Positions 12,441-24,899 of a stretch of DNA of 64,000 nucleotides are shown in pieces. How positions within the stretch are numbered: position 1 is the stretch's first letter; each line of letters starts with the position of its first letter. Position numbers and translations under genes: made by a program. The notes beneath the pieces were generated by a model. The model ran no database searches and was not told the origin of the DNA. It saw nothing but the letters and a program-made list of their open reading frames with translations. This DNA is from Aspidapion aeneum (Eukaryota; Arthropoda; Insecta; Coleoptera; Brentidae): assembly GCA_963576565.1 (NCBI GenBank), contig OY755045.1, positions 43,170,409 through 43,234,408 of the forward strand, read 5' to 3'.

Positions 12441-12670
12441 ATTTTTGATCCATTTCTATGTCATTGTGTCTTTAGGGCGTCAACTTAGATACATTTTTAG
12501 AAATTCGAACTATATAAGGAGGGGGAATAAAAAAATTGGACCAAAAACTTGCCCGGCAACATCCAAATCGTTAGTCTGTGATCTATTCTCAGCTAGGACC
12601 ATTGTCAAACTGCGGTCCTCATATTTTGCATACTCAACTATCTCTAGCACCTGCACTATATTGTAAAACT
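12441..12670. repeat. Dispersed repeat, empty-site copy of the 60000-60770 region
   Basis: The words TCTATGTCATTGTG, CTTTAGGGCGTCAAC, TAATCTGTGA-like, GTGGTCCTCATATTTTGC-like and CATACTCAACTA recur in order at 60025-60045 and 60585-60770. In that second place a LINE fragment of about 540 bp sits between the first two words. This copy lacks it and therefore shows the pre-insertion arrangement. Confidence 0.7.
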
Positions 12671-13838
12671 TTCGTCGATTGATATTCACTTAAATAACAA
12701 TAACAACGTTGTTTGATAATGTCCATCAAACAACGATAACAATAATAATAGAAATCACCTGTTTTACTAGATGCCGCGCGCTGCCTTCCGTGTACGGTAA
12801 TACACCTTCGGTAGTTGTTTTGGTGACAACGAATGGTTTTTTTATTGAAATAAATATAAAATATACATTCATATAAGACTTGTATACACCAAATTAAAGA
12901 AAAATGTTCATTCTAAAACTTTTATTTAAACTTTTTTTAAAAATTTTGCTTTGTTGTTAATAAAAATGGAGGTTAAACTTTACTAGCTATACAAAAAAAA
13001 AGTAAAAATTCAGTTATCTTATTTTTTCTAAAAAAAGGAAGCAAAATTTTAAAAAATATAATAGAAAGTTATTTTATTGCGGGTGTTTACTGATTCATTT
13101 GCCATTTTTTGCAACCCTCTACGACTATTTTTAAGAAAGATACATCGTTTTAAAAAGTATCGTGCAAAAAAAAGTGGTGGGGGCAATATCTTTAAAAAAA
13201 CGAATTTACCAGAATGACAACAAGTCAAAACCTGATCTATAGAGTGCCCTTAACAAACTTGGCTTATCGGCAAAAAGTTGGCACGACTTGCACACGAAAC
13301 CCCCTTTTAGGCCGATTTGTCCATAGTCAATATAACACCGATTTTAACCTCCCAAAATAAGGACCGGAAAGCTAATTTAGGGAAATAATTTTTAGAAAAA
13401 ATGTTTTGGTTTGGTTCGGCTAGGTTTTGTTTCACACCCTCTAGGATCCCAAAAAAGAAGTCAGGAAAGTTTTTTTTAATATGTTACAAAGTCGAATTAA
13501 TTTGTAACAGCAACGTTTTGTAATAGCGATCTTTTGAAACGCCCGACTTACACGCGCTATTTTAATAGGCGTCATCTTGAACACGCGCTCTTTCGTTACA
13601 GAGCCACCTATTTATTTTCTGCTTTAAGTATAAGTGGTTTTGATGTGTCTACAGCCCCTTCTTTATAGTTCAACAAAAATAAAAAATAGAACAAATAAAA
13701 ATACTTACATACTATCCATGCGAAAAGAGATTCATTTAAGATGTTCAGGTAGTTGCGAAATTAAACATGAAAAAAAAAACAAATTATATTAGTTGATTAT
13801 TTTAATAAAGAAAATCAGTCAAGCGTGAATATTTAAAA

Positions 13839-13962
13839 CCCGGTTTCCACCTACGACTTTCTCATGCGTGCGCACGCGTCACGTGACTGTCGAAACATTT
13901 CATATTGAGATCATGTGACGCGTGAGCGGGCACCCACGAGAAAGTCGTAGGTGGGAACCGGG
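13839..13962. mobile_element. 124 bp hairpin MITE-like palindrome
   Basis: The left arm starts CCCGGTTTCCACCTACGACT and the right arm ends AGTCGTAGGTGGGAACCGGG. The arms stay complementary inward for about 45 bp (CACGCGTCACGTGA against TCATGTGACGCGTG), leaving a short centre of about 25 bp. It is much richer in G+C than its neighbours. A whole-element palindrome of this size fits a MITE or a foldback. No target duplication is clear (AAAA on the left, TGTA on the right). Confidence 0.7.
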
Positions 13963-14633
13963 TGTAAGAGTGCAAATATATGTCAGCGAAGTGCGCATAT
14001 TTGCATCTAGTGCAACCCTTCAGCATGCGATTGGTTGATTATTAGGTCGGTTGATTGTGATCGGTTGCCTTAATAAGATGTTTTTATAAAACATTTAAAG
14101 AAATGCGAATACAAGTATGTATACATGGTGTTTCACGAACATCGAAACAGAGGCCTTTTTGGGTATTTAGAGTGCGAATTTGGAGAAACGCTCGGATACG
14201 TCGATTTTTTTTGGGAGGGGTACACTCTACCCCTATATCTTGAATAGGGAAAGTGGGTCTAGTGATACCTTGTTTTGAAGGCCTCTTGAATGTCCTTACA
14301 ACCGTGTAAAAACTTCAAAAATCTATCCATTAGTTTTTGAGATAATTGCCTTCAAACAAACAAAATTTCACATGGACTGATAAAATAAACATTTAATTCG
14401 AATTTTATTATTTTTCGGATTTAATTTTTACTTTACCATTTCTATGTTAAATTTAAAAATTTGAAAGCCTCTTACGGGTACGGGTAGACCCTTTCTTTTA
14501 GCGATAGTATAAAAGACCACAGCTGTTGCCTTACAGTATGGCCTTCCAAGTAGGGGGTTGAGGCATTAGACTGGTTCTCTAATACTTGTAAAACAAAGCA
14601 ATTACCAAAAAGCCTAAACAAAGCCTCGGAGCA

Positions 14634-15564
14634 ATGGATGGAAACTCTCGAAGACGAAAAAAGCAAAGACAAAGGACTATGAATATAGCTACATGGAACG
14701 TACAGGGAGTGAATCAAAAGTTGAACATTATTGCAACTGAAGTGCAGAATTGTAAGATCGATATTATTGCACTCAGAGAGACAAAAAAGAAACCGAACCG
14801 AACCGAACCGAACAGGTACGAAGTGTCGGCAATTTTGTCCATATATTCACTGGAGTCCCCAAAAGAAAGCAGAGCAGCCAGAGGGGTATCCTTGTGAATA
14901 AAGAAAAATCTAAAGAATAAAATTACAGACTACGATTGCATTAGTGAAAACATACTTCGAGTGAACATGAAGATGCTTGGACATAATATAAGCATAATAG
15001 CAGTCTACGCACCATCAGATGACGAAAGAGTAGCTACAAAACAAATGTTCTTTGACCAACTGGATGAGACCAACCAAAATCGGTAATACCAGAGAAATAA
15101 TTATGCTTGGCGATTTTAATAGCCGAACTGGTAGACAAACCCAGAGCAAAGTGATAGGACCATTTGGAGAGGAAGTAACAAATGATAATGGCTTAAGACT
15201 GATGCAATTGTGTGAAACCCACAACCTAAAAATAAATAATGGTTTTTTTAAACATAAGGATATTCATCGATATACCTGGATTCAGCCAACAAGAAATCTT
15301 AAATCAATCATTGATTATGCTATAGGTGGACAACACTCGCAATTAAAGTGGTATGATGTGCGAGCACTTCGTGGTGTTACCTGTGGATCTGACCACCATC
15401 TGGTAAAAGCAAAAATATTATTCCCTTTAAGAAAAACAAATAAGGACGAAAGTATTAGAGAAAATGAAAACCTAGAGTGCATCGAAGACAATCAAAAATG
15501 CAACTTTATAAGTCTAGAAATCGAAAGTACTCAAAGATTGTATCAGAACAAATCACTCATTTGA
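14634..15564 (+). pseudogene. LINE endonuclease domain, disrupted
   Basis: This is the N-terminal apurinic/apyrimidinic endonuclease of the LINE, the enzyme that nicks target DNA to prime reverse transcription. The motifs appear in the expected order but in more than one frame: NIATWNVQG, then ALRETK (metal-binding Glu), AVYAPSDDE, IIMLGDFNSRTG and GSDHHLV (the Ser-Asp-His end motif). A stop at 14895 and a frame change near 15050 break it. A short CCGAA expansion near 14800 adds a PNRTEPNR stretch just after the catalytic Glu, which is absent from typical family members and may itself have disturbed the fold. Confidence 0.8.
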
Positions 15565-15592
15565 AGAGATATATACAAACATAATAAAAAGC

Positions 15593-17520
15593 TTGAAGGA
15601 AGCAAGCAACGAAGCTGTTGGATACCAAGATAATAGAAATAACAGGAAGATGTGGTGGACGGAGAAAATACAGGAAATGGTCAAAGAGAAAAAACGCACA
15701 TACTTGAAATGGCTCAGTACTAAAGAGCAAAGAGACCTAGAAATATACAGGGAAACCAGAAGACAGCTAAGAAGTTTCATACGCACAGAAAAAAATGAAA
15801 TGTTTGAGCGCAAATGCCACGATATAAATACACACGTAGTAGGTAGGCAGAGCTCTGAAGTATGGAAATTCATTTCTATAGTAAAAAACCCAACAAAAGA
15901 AAAAGTAAACATCCAGATCATCAAACCAGAACAATGGACAGAACACTACAAGGGACTGCTGCAGGAGACGAGACTCTCTCTCTGAGGAGAGACATAGAAG
16001 TACATGGAGAGGAAGTAATCATCGAAAAAGAAATGATAAAGAATAGTATAAAAAAGCTTAAATCCGGAAAAGCTAGCGGACCTAAGGGAATATATGCTGA
16101 GATGCTCAAATATGGATCAGAGAAACTACTCGAAAATCTCACATATATTATCAATCAATGCATAAACGGACATCCAGTACCTAATGATTGGAAAATTGCA
16201 TTCATATCCTCAATACATAAAAAAGGAAACAAGCTGGATTGCAACAATTACAGAGGAATTTCCGTCACCAGCACTCTAAGTAGATTGTACGGTAGGATTC
16301 TTAGAGATCTAATAGAGAATGATTTTCATGAACAAGAAGAAGAAGAGCAAAGTTGGTTTCGTGCAGGCAGATCTTGTAGTGATAATGTTTTTTGTCTTAA
16401 ACAAGTAATTGAGAAAAGAAGCGCCAGAAATATAGACACTCATGTTACCTTTGTGGACCTACAAAAAGCATATGATACCGTTCCAGTAGAAAAATTATGG
16501 ACGGTGTTGGACCAAACTAATATCAATCATACATACATAAAAGCGATAAAAAAACTATACAAAGGGTCAAAATCTAAAATTAAAATTGGAAATCGACTTT
16601 CAAAAGAATTCCTGGTAACAAAAGGCTTAAGACAGGGATGTTGTATCTCTCCAACTCTTTTTAAAATATATATCGCAGTGGCTCTAAAAAACTGGAAACG
16701 TAAAGTGCACGGCATGGGAATAAAACTTAACGACCGATTTACTATATACACACTACAGTTTGCTGACGACCAAGTAATTGTAGCTAATGATAAAGAAGAC
16801 ATGGAGTATATGATGAGAAAGTTAACGGAAGAATACCAAAAGTGGGGACTAACAGTGAACGTGGACAAGACACAGTACTTATGTATTGGAAACGAATCCA
16901 GTGAGTTAGAACTAGACAATGGACAAACAATATCTCCATGCAATGAGTATGTATACTTGGGTGTCACATTTGATAAGACAGGAACAGACTGTAAAGAATT
17001 GGAAAAAAGAATAGTAGAAGCAAAAAAGGTTATTGGATGTCTTAACAGTATTTTATGGAGCAGAGAGATAAGAAAGAATGTAAAATTTAACATATATTAA
17101 ACAATGGTAAAAAGCACGCTGTTGTATGGAATAGAGACTTGTCGCGTAACAGAAAAATACAAAACAAAAATGGAAAATATCGAAATGGATGCAATAAGAA
17201 GATCAATGAGAATATCTAGATTAGATCACATAAGAAATGAGATCATAAAAGAAAGAATGGGAATCGAGGGAAGCATAACGGATGACATCACTAAAAGGCA
17301 ATTGATATGGTACGGCCATGTACAACGGATGAACGACGAAAGATTACCAAAACAGGTCCTAGAGTGGCAACCAGTAGGGCGCAGAAAAAGAGGACGTCCT
17401 AAACTAGAATGGCAACAGTCAATCCAAAGATCAATGAGTCAAAAGAATCTGACAGAAGATGATTGTCAGGATCGAAGGAGGTGGAGAATAGACGTCGGAC
17501 AACGTAGAAAAACGTTCTAA
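15593..17520 (+). pseudogene. LINE reverse transcriptase and C-terminal domain, disrupted
   Basis: Continuation of the same LINE protein. The linker (NRKMWWTEKIQEMVKEKKRT) is in one frame to about 15985. The RT then runs in a second frame to 17100: KSGKASGPKGIYAEMLK, a DWKIAFISSIHKKG segment, VDLQKAYDTVP with a catalytic Asp, GLRQGCCISP, and LQFADDQVIVA with the Asp pair. The usual GPDGI motif reads GPKGI, so one conserved Asp is lost. A single TAA at 17098 separates the RT from the C-terminal part (17104-17520), which stays in the same frame and carries ITKRQLIWYGHVQRM and GRRKRGRPKLEW. Overall, one frameshift and one stop inactivate an otherwise intact RT. Confidence 0.85.
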
Positions 17521-17741
17521 ACCGACATAGTAGTAGTAGTAAATATCTTAAAAACTATTGATAGATTTTCGAAATTTATACACGGTTGTAAAAATATTCA
17601 AGTAAGCTTCAAAACAAGGTATCACTAGACCCACTTTCCCTATTTAAAATATAGGGATAAAGTATAACCCTCGAAGGGAGCGTTTCTCCAAATTCGCACT
17701 CTAAATACCCCTCTGTTTCGATGTTCGTGAAACACCGTGTA

Positions 17742-20623
17742 TAATATGGAGTGGTTTTTATTTAAATTTACATCTAAATCGAACTTAGCAAGGCGACAAG
17801 TAGATGTTTTAAAATTATACAATAAACAAACAGAAAATTAAAAACCCACGAAAAGACCATCGAATTGTCATCACGCTGCGATCTGATAAGAAGTAGCATT
17901 TTAGAGGGGGCGCAGCTCTATAGGGGGGCAAGGCGCATAGGGGTAGCCCTTGGGGGTCTCCAAAAGGAAAGCAGCATGTAGCCAGCGTGCACATTCGTCC
18001 AGCCCTTTATACTAAGACTTTAATTAAACAAAAGTTTCTTAAAAACTGTAGAAACCAGATACCGATACCTTTTAAAAATGCAAAAAGAGGAAAAATTAGT
18101 AACAATACAATAAATTAAAAGTGTCAATTAAAACTGAACCAAATTTAACAAAAAATTATTTTTTTTTTTAAATATTTATTTTCAATACAATTTATATGTA
18201 CAGGGCTCGTCAACGATCGTTTTGCCATTGAAAAATATGTGAATTGAAGTAAGATCGCTATTTAAATAAATTGCACTAAAAGAGATAAGTAGTTTAGCGC
18301 TGTTGTCAAGTTAGCAATTCAAGAAAATGGTTTTCCTTTTGCGATCTAATGACGTTACTCTTACCGGCTGACTAATAATCAATACTGCGAATCCGTAATT
18401 ATTAGTCCCTACATCCGAGATTCCAGCCATATGCTGCGTTTAATGATAGAAGCAACACACTTGGCATGGATAGACATAAGACTCGCCCGAACATTTTACG
18501 AAAGGGAACCATCCCCCACCCCTGGCAGGGGCGTGGTTCCCCCCATTAAACGTGCTTTTTGATAGTTTTTTGCTAATAACTCGAAAACAGTCAACTTTTT
18601 CCAAAATATTCTAAAAATCATTTGTCAAGCGGAGACAATTTCCTTTTCAACGATGTACCTTAGTACCCTTTAACGGCAGTGGTGTACATTCCATTAGCGT
18701 ACGAAAAAAGGGAACATTTTTTAAAATATTTTTTGAATCTATTTTTTGTGGTATTTTTTATCCTTAACACAATTTTTTTTTTCAAAAAAATATTTTTAGT
18801 TATAAGTTAAATATTTATTAAGCTTAAATATTTATTAAGCTAGACGTATCTTTTTTTAACAGCCGCCTTGAAATAAAAATAAATGTGATTGTAGAAATCC
18901 TTAAATCAAACAAAAATGTTGAGTGTGTAAAACTGACTTTTTCTAGTTAACCTTCTTTAAAGTGGGGGTGGGGGGCATCCCCCCTCTCACCTCCCTCAAA
19001 AGTGCTCACTACTCTCTAAAATACCGTATTTTCTAAATTATTTACAAACTTTTAACTTGGCAAAAATAACTAAGTAACAATTATTGAGGCAGATGAAAAG
19101 TCCTCTCTAATGATGTATAACACGCCCCCATTACATCAGAGGCGCATCTTTTATAGGCATTTAAATAAATTAGAGGTGTGGAAAAAACTTGTTTTTTTTT
19201 AATTTTCTTAAATTTCACTGTTCCACGTATCTGGTTTTAAAACTTATTTTTGAAGCTAAAGAAATTTCCTTTCCAACGATGTATATCACTCTCCCCTCAA
19301 GGCAACGGTGGATCTAGCATAGACGCACCAAAAATGGTCAAATTTGGTATTGAATCTTCATTTAAGACAACCTTTTTGGAACAGTATTAATACACACACT
19401 ACATTCAATGAGAGAAGCAACACAATTGGTATGGATATACAGTATACTCCCCCCAATAATATAACGAAGGGGATCCACCCGCCCACTCTTGGCGGGGGGG
19501 GTGGTCCCCCCCTTAAATATTAATTAACTGATTAAAGCTAAAATAACGAAATAAATAATAATGATTATTTCTTCGTCTTTTAGAAGTGCAAATCTTACTG
19601 TGCTTGCTCCTGTTTAGTAATAAAAAACTATTAATTAATTTTGAGTCACAGCGGCAAACGCTCCTGAATATGCGCGTCTTTTGTCCCTCACTGACTTCTT
19701 GCTTTCCATTAGTGCATCTATTGTTATACGCTTTTCATAAAGGCTAAACGTTCGAAGTCTAGCACTGTATAAAGTTATCACATTTTATTAATATAGTGTT
19801 AGATTTTACATATTTATTCATTTCTTTTGTAAATTTGAATATCAAGTGTAATTTTAAGTTAATTTAAGAAGACATTGTAGCAAAATTGCTAAATAAAAGC
19901 TTAAAACAAAAACAGAAAAAATAAATAATTAAACTCGATGAGAGTTATTATGGTGAAATGGTGTGAACTTTTAGGGGTGGAAACAGTTTTTAACGGTTTT
20001 CAGAGAAACTAGACCTTCTATCGAAAAAAGTTAAATACATCAGTTATAGGCAATACAACACGTTTTGAGAAAATTGAAAAAACTTTTTATCTCACACATT
20101 TTTTTTTGTTTTTCATGAAATATGGTGAAAATGAACCTACTTATATCCTTACAAGTTAATTTTTTTTTAAATCAAAACATTTTATTTTTATTTTAAACAT
20201 AAGAAAAAGTTTTATGTTTTAAGTCAAAATAAAATGTAAAAATCAATATTTTGATTTAAAAACTTTACAACTTGTTAAGGACACAAACACCAGCATTTAC
20301 TAAGACCTTAAAACTTAGCATTTTAGACCGGGTTTAAGTATCAAGTCCATAGACTTGATACCGACCGGTTTTAGTGTATTTTTTTAATACTTACAGGTCA
20401 TATAAGTGCAAAGATTTGGTTCACCCTAATGTGCAATATAGTAAGCATTTCCCAGTAAGTTTCATCTTATATAAATTCAAATTAACTTTAGAAATAAAGA
20501 AAAACCACATATAAATTTTGTAACGATATATCATTTTTTGAAAATCTAGTCCATGGAGTCATAGGATTCTCGTTAAAAATAGTCTCAAATTGTAGTATCA
20601 CCCATAGTCGATAAAAAAAATAA
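17742..20623. repeat. Gene-free repeats, including a pair of 130 bp direct repeats
   Basis: No exon is supported. A sequence of roughly 130 bp at about 18435-18550 recurs at about 19398-19520: GATAGAAGCAACACACTTGG against GAGAGAAGCAACACAATTGG, then ACGAAAGGGAACC against ACGAAGGGGATCC, ending in a C-rich GTGGTTCCCCCC or GTGGTCCCCCC. Between them lie two or three diverged units with CCTTTTCAACGATGTA-type words. A 10 bp palindrome (GTATCAAGTC, CATA spacer) is at 20338-20361. Confidence 0.5.
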
Positions 20624-21060
20624 ATGGATCCATGACGGATCTGATACCTTCCTAGCTAGCCTATAAGCACACTTCAAGTGAAGCTATGATAATCAGCCTT
20701 CAAAACAGTTTTTTGTAAATATCTCGGAAACTAAAGCTCCTACGGAGCATATTGATGCGATACTCCGTTAAAAAGTTAGCATTTTTAAAAACTTTTAAGT
20801 GTCAAAAAACTGTCAATAGCCTTAATGGATTTTCACCACAATCTAATCAGCTCTACAGTGTCGAACATTATTTTATGAAAATCGGTTCAGCGGTTTAGGG
20901 GGTATCGTGTTACGGACAGAAAAAAAATACACACACACACACAGATAGACATCATGAGGATATTGCTAGGACATAAATAACACATTTTCGACGCTATCTG
21001 AAAAAAAAATCGTCGAAAACAATACCTTCTCTAGCCATTGCTGCACGGGCTAGGAAGGTA
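20624..21060. mobile_element. TACCTTCC-family element, copy 2
   Basis: It starts ATGGATCCATGACGGATCTG, then TACCTTCCTAGC, and ends CACGGGCTAGGAAGGTA. The interior matches copy 1 at 10051-10534: TAAGCACACTTCAAG, CTCCGTTAAAAAGTTAGCAT, GAAAATCGGTTCAGCGGTTT. A CA/GA microsatellite lies at 20926-20948. It is shorter than the other copies because of small internal deletions. Noncoding. Confidence 0.75.
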
Positions 21061-21599
21061 ATTATATACATACATTTTCAAAGCTAAATAATACATAAAT
21101 AACCTAAAACTATCTAGATTAGCGTATTAGATGCGTATCAATATTTAAATATTGTAAAAAGCGCAAAATATATCAGTCACGCAGAATCCTTTATCAGTCA
21201 CCCATCTACCAAAACAAGTGAAAACCGGTTTGATCATCGCCAACTTGTCTTAATAATTAACATGTTAAATGTAGCGGACAGCTGATACTGACTTACACCG
21301 TTTCTATTGGACATTTCCTAGTGATGTTTGGAGGTTTTAATATGGCTGCCATTTTTAAACCACAATATTACTTTTTTTATTTATTTCTAACCTTTGTGTG
21401 GAAATAATGCCTTTGATACAACGAAAAAAGATGACCCATATCGCAAGGTATTAAGGAACAATTTATATAAATTCTATTAAAAACTATTGCATTCACGAAA
21501 AAATAAGTTAAACCTTCAACCAAAATCTTGACTTGTAGACCTAGGATTGAGGGGGAATTCACTACCCATTTTTTGTACATGTATTGTGCATTACTATAA

Positions 21600-21724
21600 A
21601 AAATGTCAAATAATGCGAGTAATGAATAATAATGAATAGTAATGAAAAGTAATGCCAAATAATGAAAAGTAATGAGAAATAATGCCAAGTAATGAAAAGT
21701 AATGAATAGTAATGAGTAATAATT
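21600..21724. repeat. Decamer array (AATGAAAAGT), left block
   Basis: About a dozen imperfect 10 bp units read AATGAAAAGT, AATGCCAAAT or AATGAATAGT. It is preceded by CCTAGGATTGAGGGGGAATT at 21540. The inverse of that phrase (GAATTCCCCCTCGCCTAGG) ends the matching right block near 25634, so the two blocks probably belong to one roughly 4.1 kb element with inverted ends. The array units themselves are in the same orientation in both blocks. The antisense frame of 147 codons across this block is a by-product of the repeat. Confidence 0.75.
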
Positions 21725-22025
21725 TTTATACACAAAGTTGTAATAATGAAAACTAGTGTATCTATAAAGTGTTTTACAACTATTCTGATAAACTTTAACC
21801 CTCAGTGTAATATTTAGCATAGTTTATTAAACAGAAGCTTTTTTAAAATTGCTGAAAATTGAATTCCAAGCACCCAATCAAGTCAATGTAGAGAATTTTA
21901 AGAATTTTGGAGAAAGAAACAGATTTAATTTCACAGGCGCACCCAGAGGGGGGGCTTTGGAGTCCGGGCTTCCGCCCAGGCCTAAGAATTTTGCAGAAAC
22001 AAACAGATTTAATTTAAACTTTGTA

Positions 22026-23504
22026 CAGCGTGTCCCATTTTCGATGGGATTAAATGGGAAACTCGGTTATTATTAGAGATATCAATTTTCTGATTGCACC
22101 TTACCGTGCTCTTTTTTGGAGCCCTTAAAAATGGTGTAATCAGATTTTTGCTATACCCCGTGGTTTCGCTAATACAGGGAGTTTTTGAAAAAATTGCATT
22201 TTAATTAATTCCTTGTATCTCGCTTATTTTGCAAGATATTTTTATTCTGTAAAAACCTTTGACAACTTTTTTAGAGCAAAATAATGACGTTGTTCATTTT
22301 TAAAAATATTGTTTAGTTTTTGAGATATGGTATTTTTCATAAAAAAATTAAATACGGACCTGGATTTTTTTATTACTACTTTGATTAGTTCCATGCGATT
22401 ATTACCTTAAAATGATAAAACTTTAATATTTTTTTGATTTAAAGTTAAAAAAAACTATGTAATATTTGAAAAAAAAATTATAGTCCGAACCTGGAAATTT
22501 CCAACGTAATTATAAATTAAAAATTGCAAGACACACTAGTTGAACGATTTTTAGTTTATCTGTTTTGAAATGATAATTAAAAGATTTATAAATAAAGTAA
22601 AAAACGTTAAAAAGTTACAAAAATAATATCATACTAATTATTTGATAACCGAACAGCAGGTCGTGAAATTTACAAAACAAAAGCGTGGAATTGACATTGT
22701 CATTTTACTTGTCATTTTTGTGAATGGCTTACAATTATTTTAAACTGGCTAGAAATCGACCATATCCAGATTTTGAAAAATGTGATATGTTTGACTGCTT
22801 CATTCAAGCAACAAAATCCCAATATTTAAATGGCAGAAATATTTTTATGCAAAATGCGTTAAGAAAAATTACTCAAAAATGCCAACAATGTCTTACACAT
22901 AATGGTAATCAGAAAAATTAGTTATTTTTTATAATTTGTTTTTTTCGTAGACTTTGTTTCAAATAAATCTGTAAATTAACGTAAAACGATTTTAATATGC
23001 TAAGTATCAAAACAGTTAAACTAAAAATTGTTTAAGTAGCAATTTTTAGTTTATATTTATGTTGGAAATATCCAGGTTCGGACTAATTTTTTTTTAAAAT
23101 ATTAAATATTTTTTTTTACCTTAAAACAAAATTTTTTAAAATTTTTATTATTTTGTGATAATACTAGCATGAAACCAATTAAAATAGTAATAAAAAAAAT
23201 CCAGGTCCGTATTTAATTTTTTTATGATAAATACCATATCTCAAAAACTAAACAATATTTTAAAAAATTGACAACGTCATTATTTTCTTCTAAAAAAGCA
23301 AAATAAGCGGGATACAAGGGATTATTAAAAATACAATTTTTTCAAAAACTCCCTGTATTAGCCAAACGACGGGGTATAGCAAAAATCTGATTACGCCATT
23401 TTTAAGGGCTCAAAAAAAGAGCACGGTAAGGTGCAATCAGAAAATCAATATCTTTAATAATAACCGAGTTTCCCATTTAATCCCATCGAAAATGGGACAC
23501 GCTG
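22026..23504 (+). mobile_element. Mariner-like foldback element, copy 1
   Basis: The ends CAGCGTGTCCCATTTTCGAT and ATCGAAAATGGGACACGCTG are perfect inverted repeats, and the arms remain complementary for several hundred bases. The left end follows a TA; the right flank is AACACT, so the TA there is lost or the border is altered. The interior carries a short reading frame (22724-22921) also present in the copy at 33756. The long arms and the TGTCCC terminus fit a Tc1/mariner-type non-autonomous element with a residual piece of coding sequence. Confidence 0.75.
22724..22921 (+). pseudogene. Conserved short frame in mariner-like element, copy 1
   Basis: Sixty-five codons ending NALRKITQKCQQCLTHNGNQ. 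The same segment occurs at 34395-34670 on the other strand, reading NALRKIAQKYQQYLTHNGNQ and then FEHLYH. A Lys/Gln-rich helix followed by NGNQFEHL resembles the last residues of some mariner-type transposases, which end in an NG-H-FEHL motif. I therefore infer a residual C-terminal transposase piece. A 2 bp length difference near 22770 puts the upstream parts of the two copies in different frames. There is no catalytic triad. Confidence 0.4.
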
Positions 23505-24899
23505 AACACTTATCAACAACCGGTGGCAATACAACAATTTCACAGTGTTTTTGCCAAACATAGAGGTCGTTTGCGCCCCTATTGGAAAACTAGCTAACAT
23601 CTAAGACCACAGGTTTGGGTTTTTCTGATACAGATAGGACCCTTACGACTCTATGGCCCGATCTTAGGAGTTTTTATGAAATAGTTCCCGAGATATTCAA
23701 TATTTAATATAAAGTAATTTCAGGTTTTTAATTTTGAAAGGGCTCTAGGAGGGGGGGGGGGGGTTTGATATATAAAAAAGTTTATTCGAAATTTTTTTAT
23801 CGATATAAGCGGCTTAATAGGTTAGTTACACTTTCAAAATATTAAGATTTTTTAAAATTTTATATTTTGTCTTGGTGACGTCACTACATAAACGGTGCGA
23901 GCGAGTCCTTTTCTTCGAGATTCAAACTTATTGTAGTGTTATGAAATTTGGCACACTTATAAATACCGACAAACTAAATTAAAATGAATTCGTGCATTTT
24001 TTTGATTTGAGCCCTCCACCTCGTTATAGAGAAAATTTGTGAAAACAGTAAATTTGACATGTTGTAGGTTTTTGCCGATTTTTTTCGACGCAATTTATTG
24101 GCGGCTCTAAAAATTGACATACGTTGATAGGCACTATAACAACGCATCTGCCTAGGCAACCAAAGCGTCGCAACATATGATATGACCCTTCAAAGTAGCA
24201 CCACTTTTGGCCAAATTTTGATAGTTTTTCCTCATTAACGCGAAAAGTACTGAACCGATTTAAATTTTTGCTTTTGGCTTTAATTAAGCTTAGTAAGCCT
24301 CACTCACCAATTTGGTTATTATCGATTTTGCATTTTGATTCCTCCGCTTTACAAAAAAAGTTAGCCACTTTTTCGATGTTGGTTATCTTCTTTTTAAAAC
24401 ATATATTTTGGTTTTCCCGTATTTTTTTTTTGTTCTTTTTCTTGAAAATGCATTAGGATGAGGGAATGGGTGGTCAAAAACGGGTTGTTAAGACCTCAGG
24501 AATATTTTGTAAGTGCAGACCTTTTAGAGACACCCGTTGCCCTGTCCCTGTTTACAATACCTAGCTAGAAAATATAACAGCATAAATCTGTTATAAATTT
24601 GTTTCTATTACCTACTATTAGTTATAATTAATATAAAGTTTAATACAAATTCATTTACCTTTAATTAAATACACTCAACAACTGACACAATACATTTTGT
24701 AAAGTAAAACATAACCTCTCAACGTAAATTGCAGAATAATGAAAAGTAATGTGAGGGCAATGAATAATAATGAATATCAATGAATAAAAATGCCATAGTA
24801 GTGAATATTAATGCCAAGTAATGAAAAGTAGTGAAAAGTAATGAAAAATAATGAAAAGTAATGAAAAATAATGAAAAGTAACGACAAGTCAAGCAGCCT

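Larger units (their letters stand above)
10549..13605. mobile_element. 3 kb foldback element with array-bearing arm
   Basis: The termini are inverted: GGCTCTGTATCGAA on the left and TTCGTTACAGAGCC on the right. The arms pair over several hundred bases in diverged form. CAAAACGTCGCTGTTAC (10808) pairs with GTAACAGCAACGTTTTG (13504). CTAGAGGGTGTGAAAC (10908) pairs with GTTTCACACCCTCTAG (13428). GTGCAAGTCGTGCCAACTTT (11160) pairs with AAAGTTGGCACGACTTGCAC (13273). The left terminus carries an array of roughly 20 bp units; the right one has only two or three. The interior holds diverged copies of the GGCGTCCGT repeat family. There is no coding frame. Confidence 0.75.
14468..17540 (+). mobile_element. 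Near full-length RTE-like LINE
   Basis: A 3.07 kb non-LTR retrotransposon with an apurinic-type endonuclease followed by a reverse transcriptase and a C-terminal domain, ending in a (TAG)n tail at 17528-17540. Comparison with the uninterrupted MITE at 46969-47586 fixes the borders: TTGAAAG before it and AAATATCTTAAAAAC after it are contiguous in the empty relative (TTAAAAGCAAATATCTCAAAA). No long target duplication is visible. A few stops and frameshifts break the single expected ORF, so it is inactive but not ancient. RTE-clade placement is inferred from the EN-RT-only layout, the WYGHV and GRRKRGRP tail and the short microsatellite 3' end. A 5'-truncated relative is at 35945. Confidence 0.85.
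14124..17739. mobile_element. Mariner-type MITE interrupted by a LINE
   Basis: Inverted ends CATGGTGTTTCACGAACATC and GATGTTCGTGAAACACCGTG are flanked by TA on both sides (14122-14123 and 17740-17741), the hallmark of Tc1/mariner insertion. Inner words GAATTTGGAGAAACGCTCGG, AGGGAAAGTGGGTCTAGTGA and ATACCTTGTTTTGAAGGC pair with their complements on the right. The 618 bp element at 46969-47586 has the same interior without interruption. Here 14468-17540 is a foreign LINE; without it the MITE would be about 543 bp. Confidence 0.85.

Noticed and set aside
18430..19520. The 130 bp direct repeats as LTRs of a small retrotransposon
   Set aside because: No TG/CA ends, primer-binding site, polypurine tract or pol sequence is visible; the copies have too many differences and indels to be read as paired LTRs.
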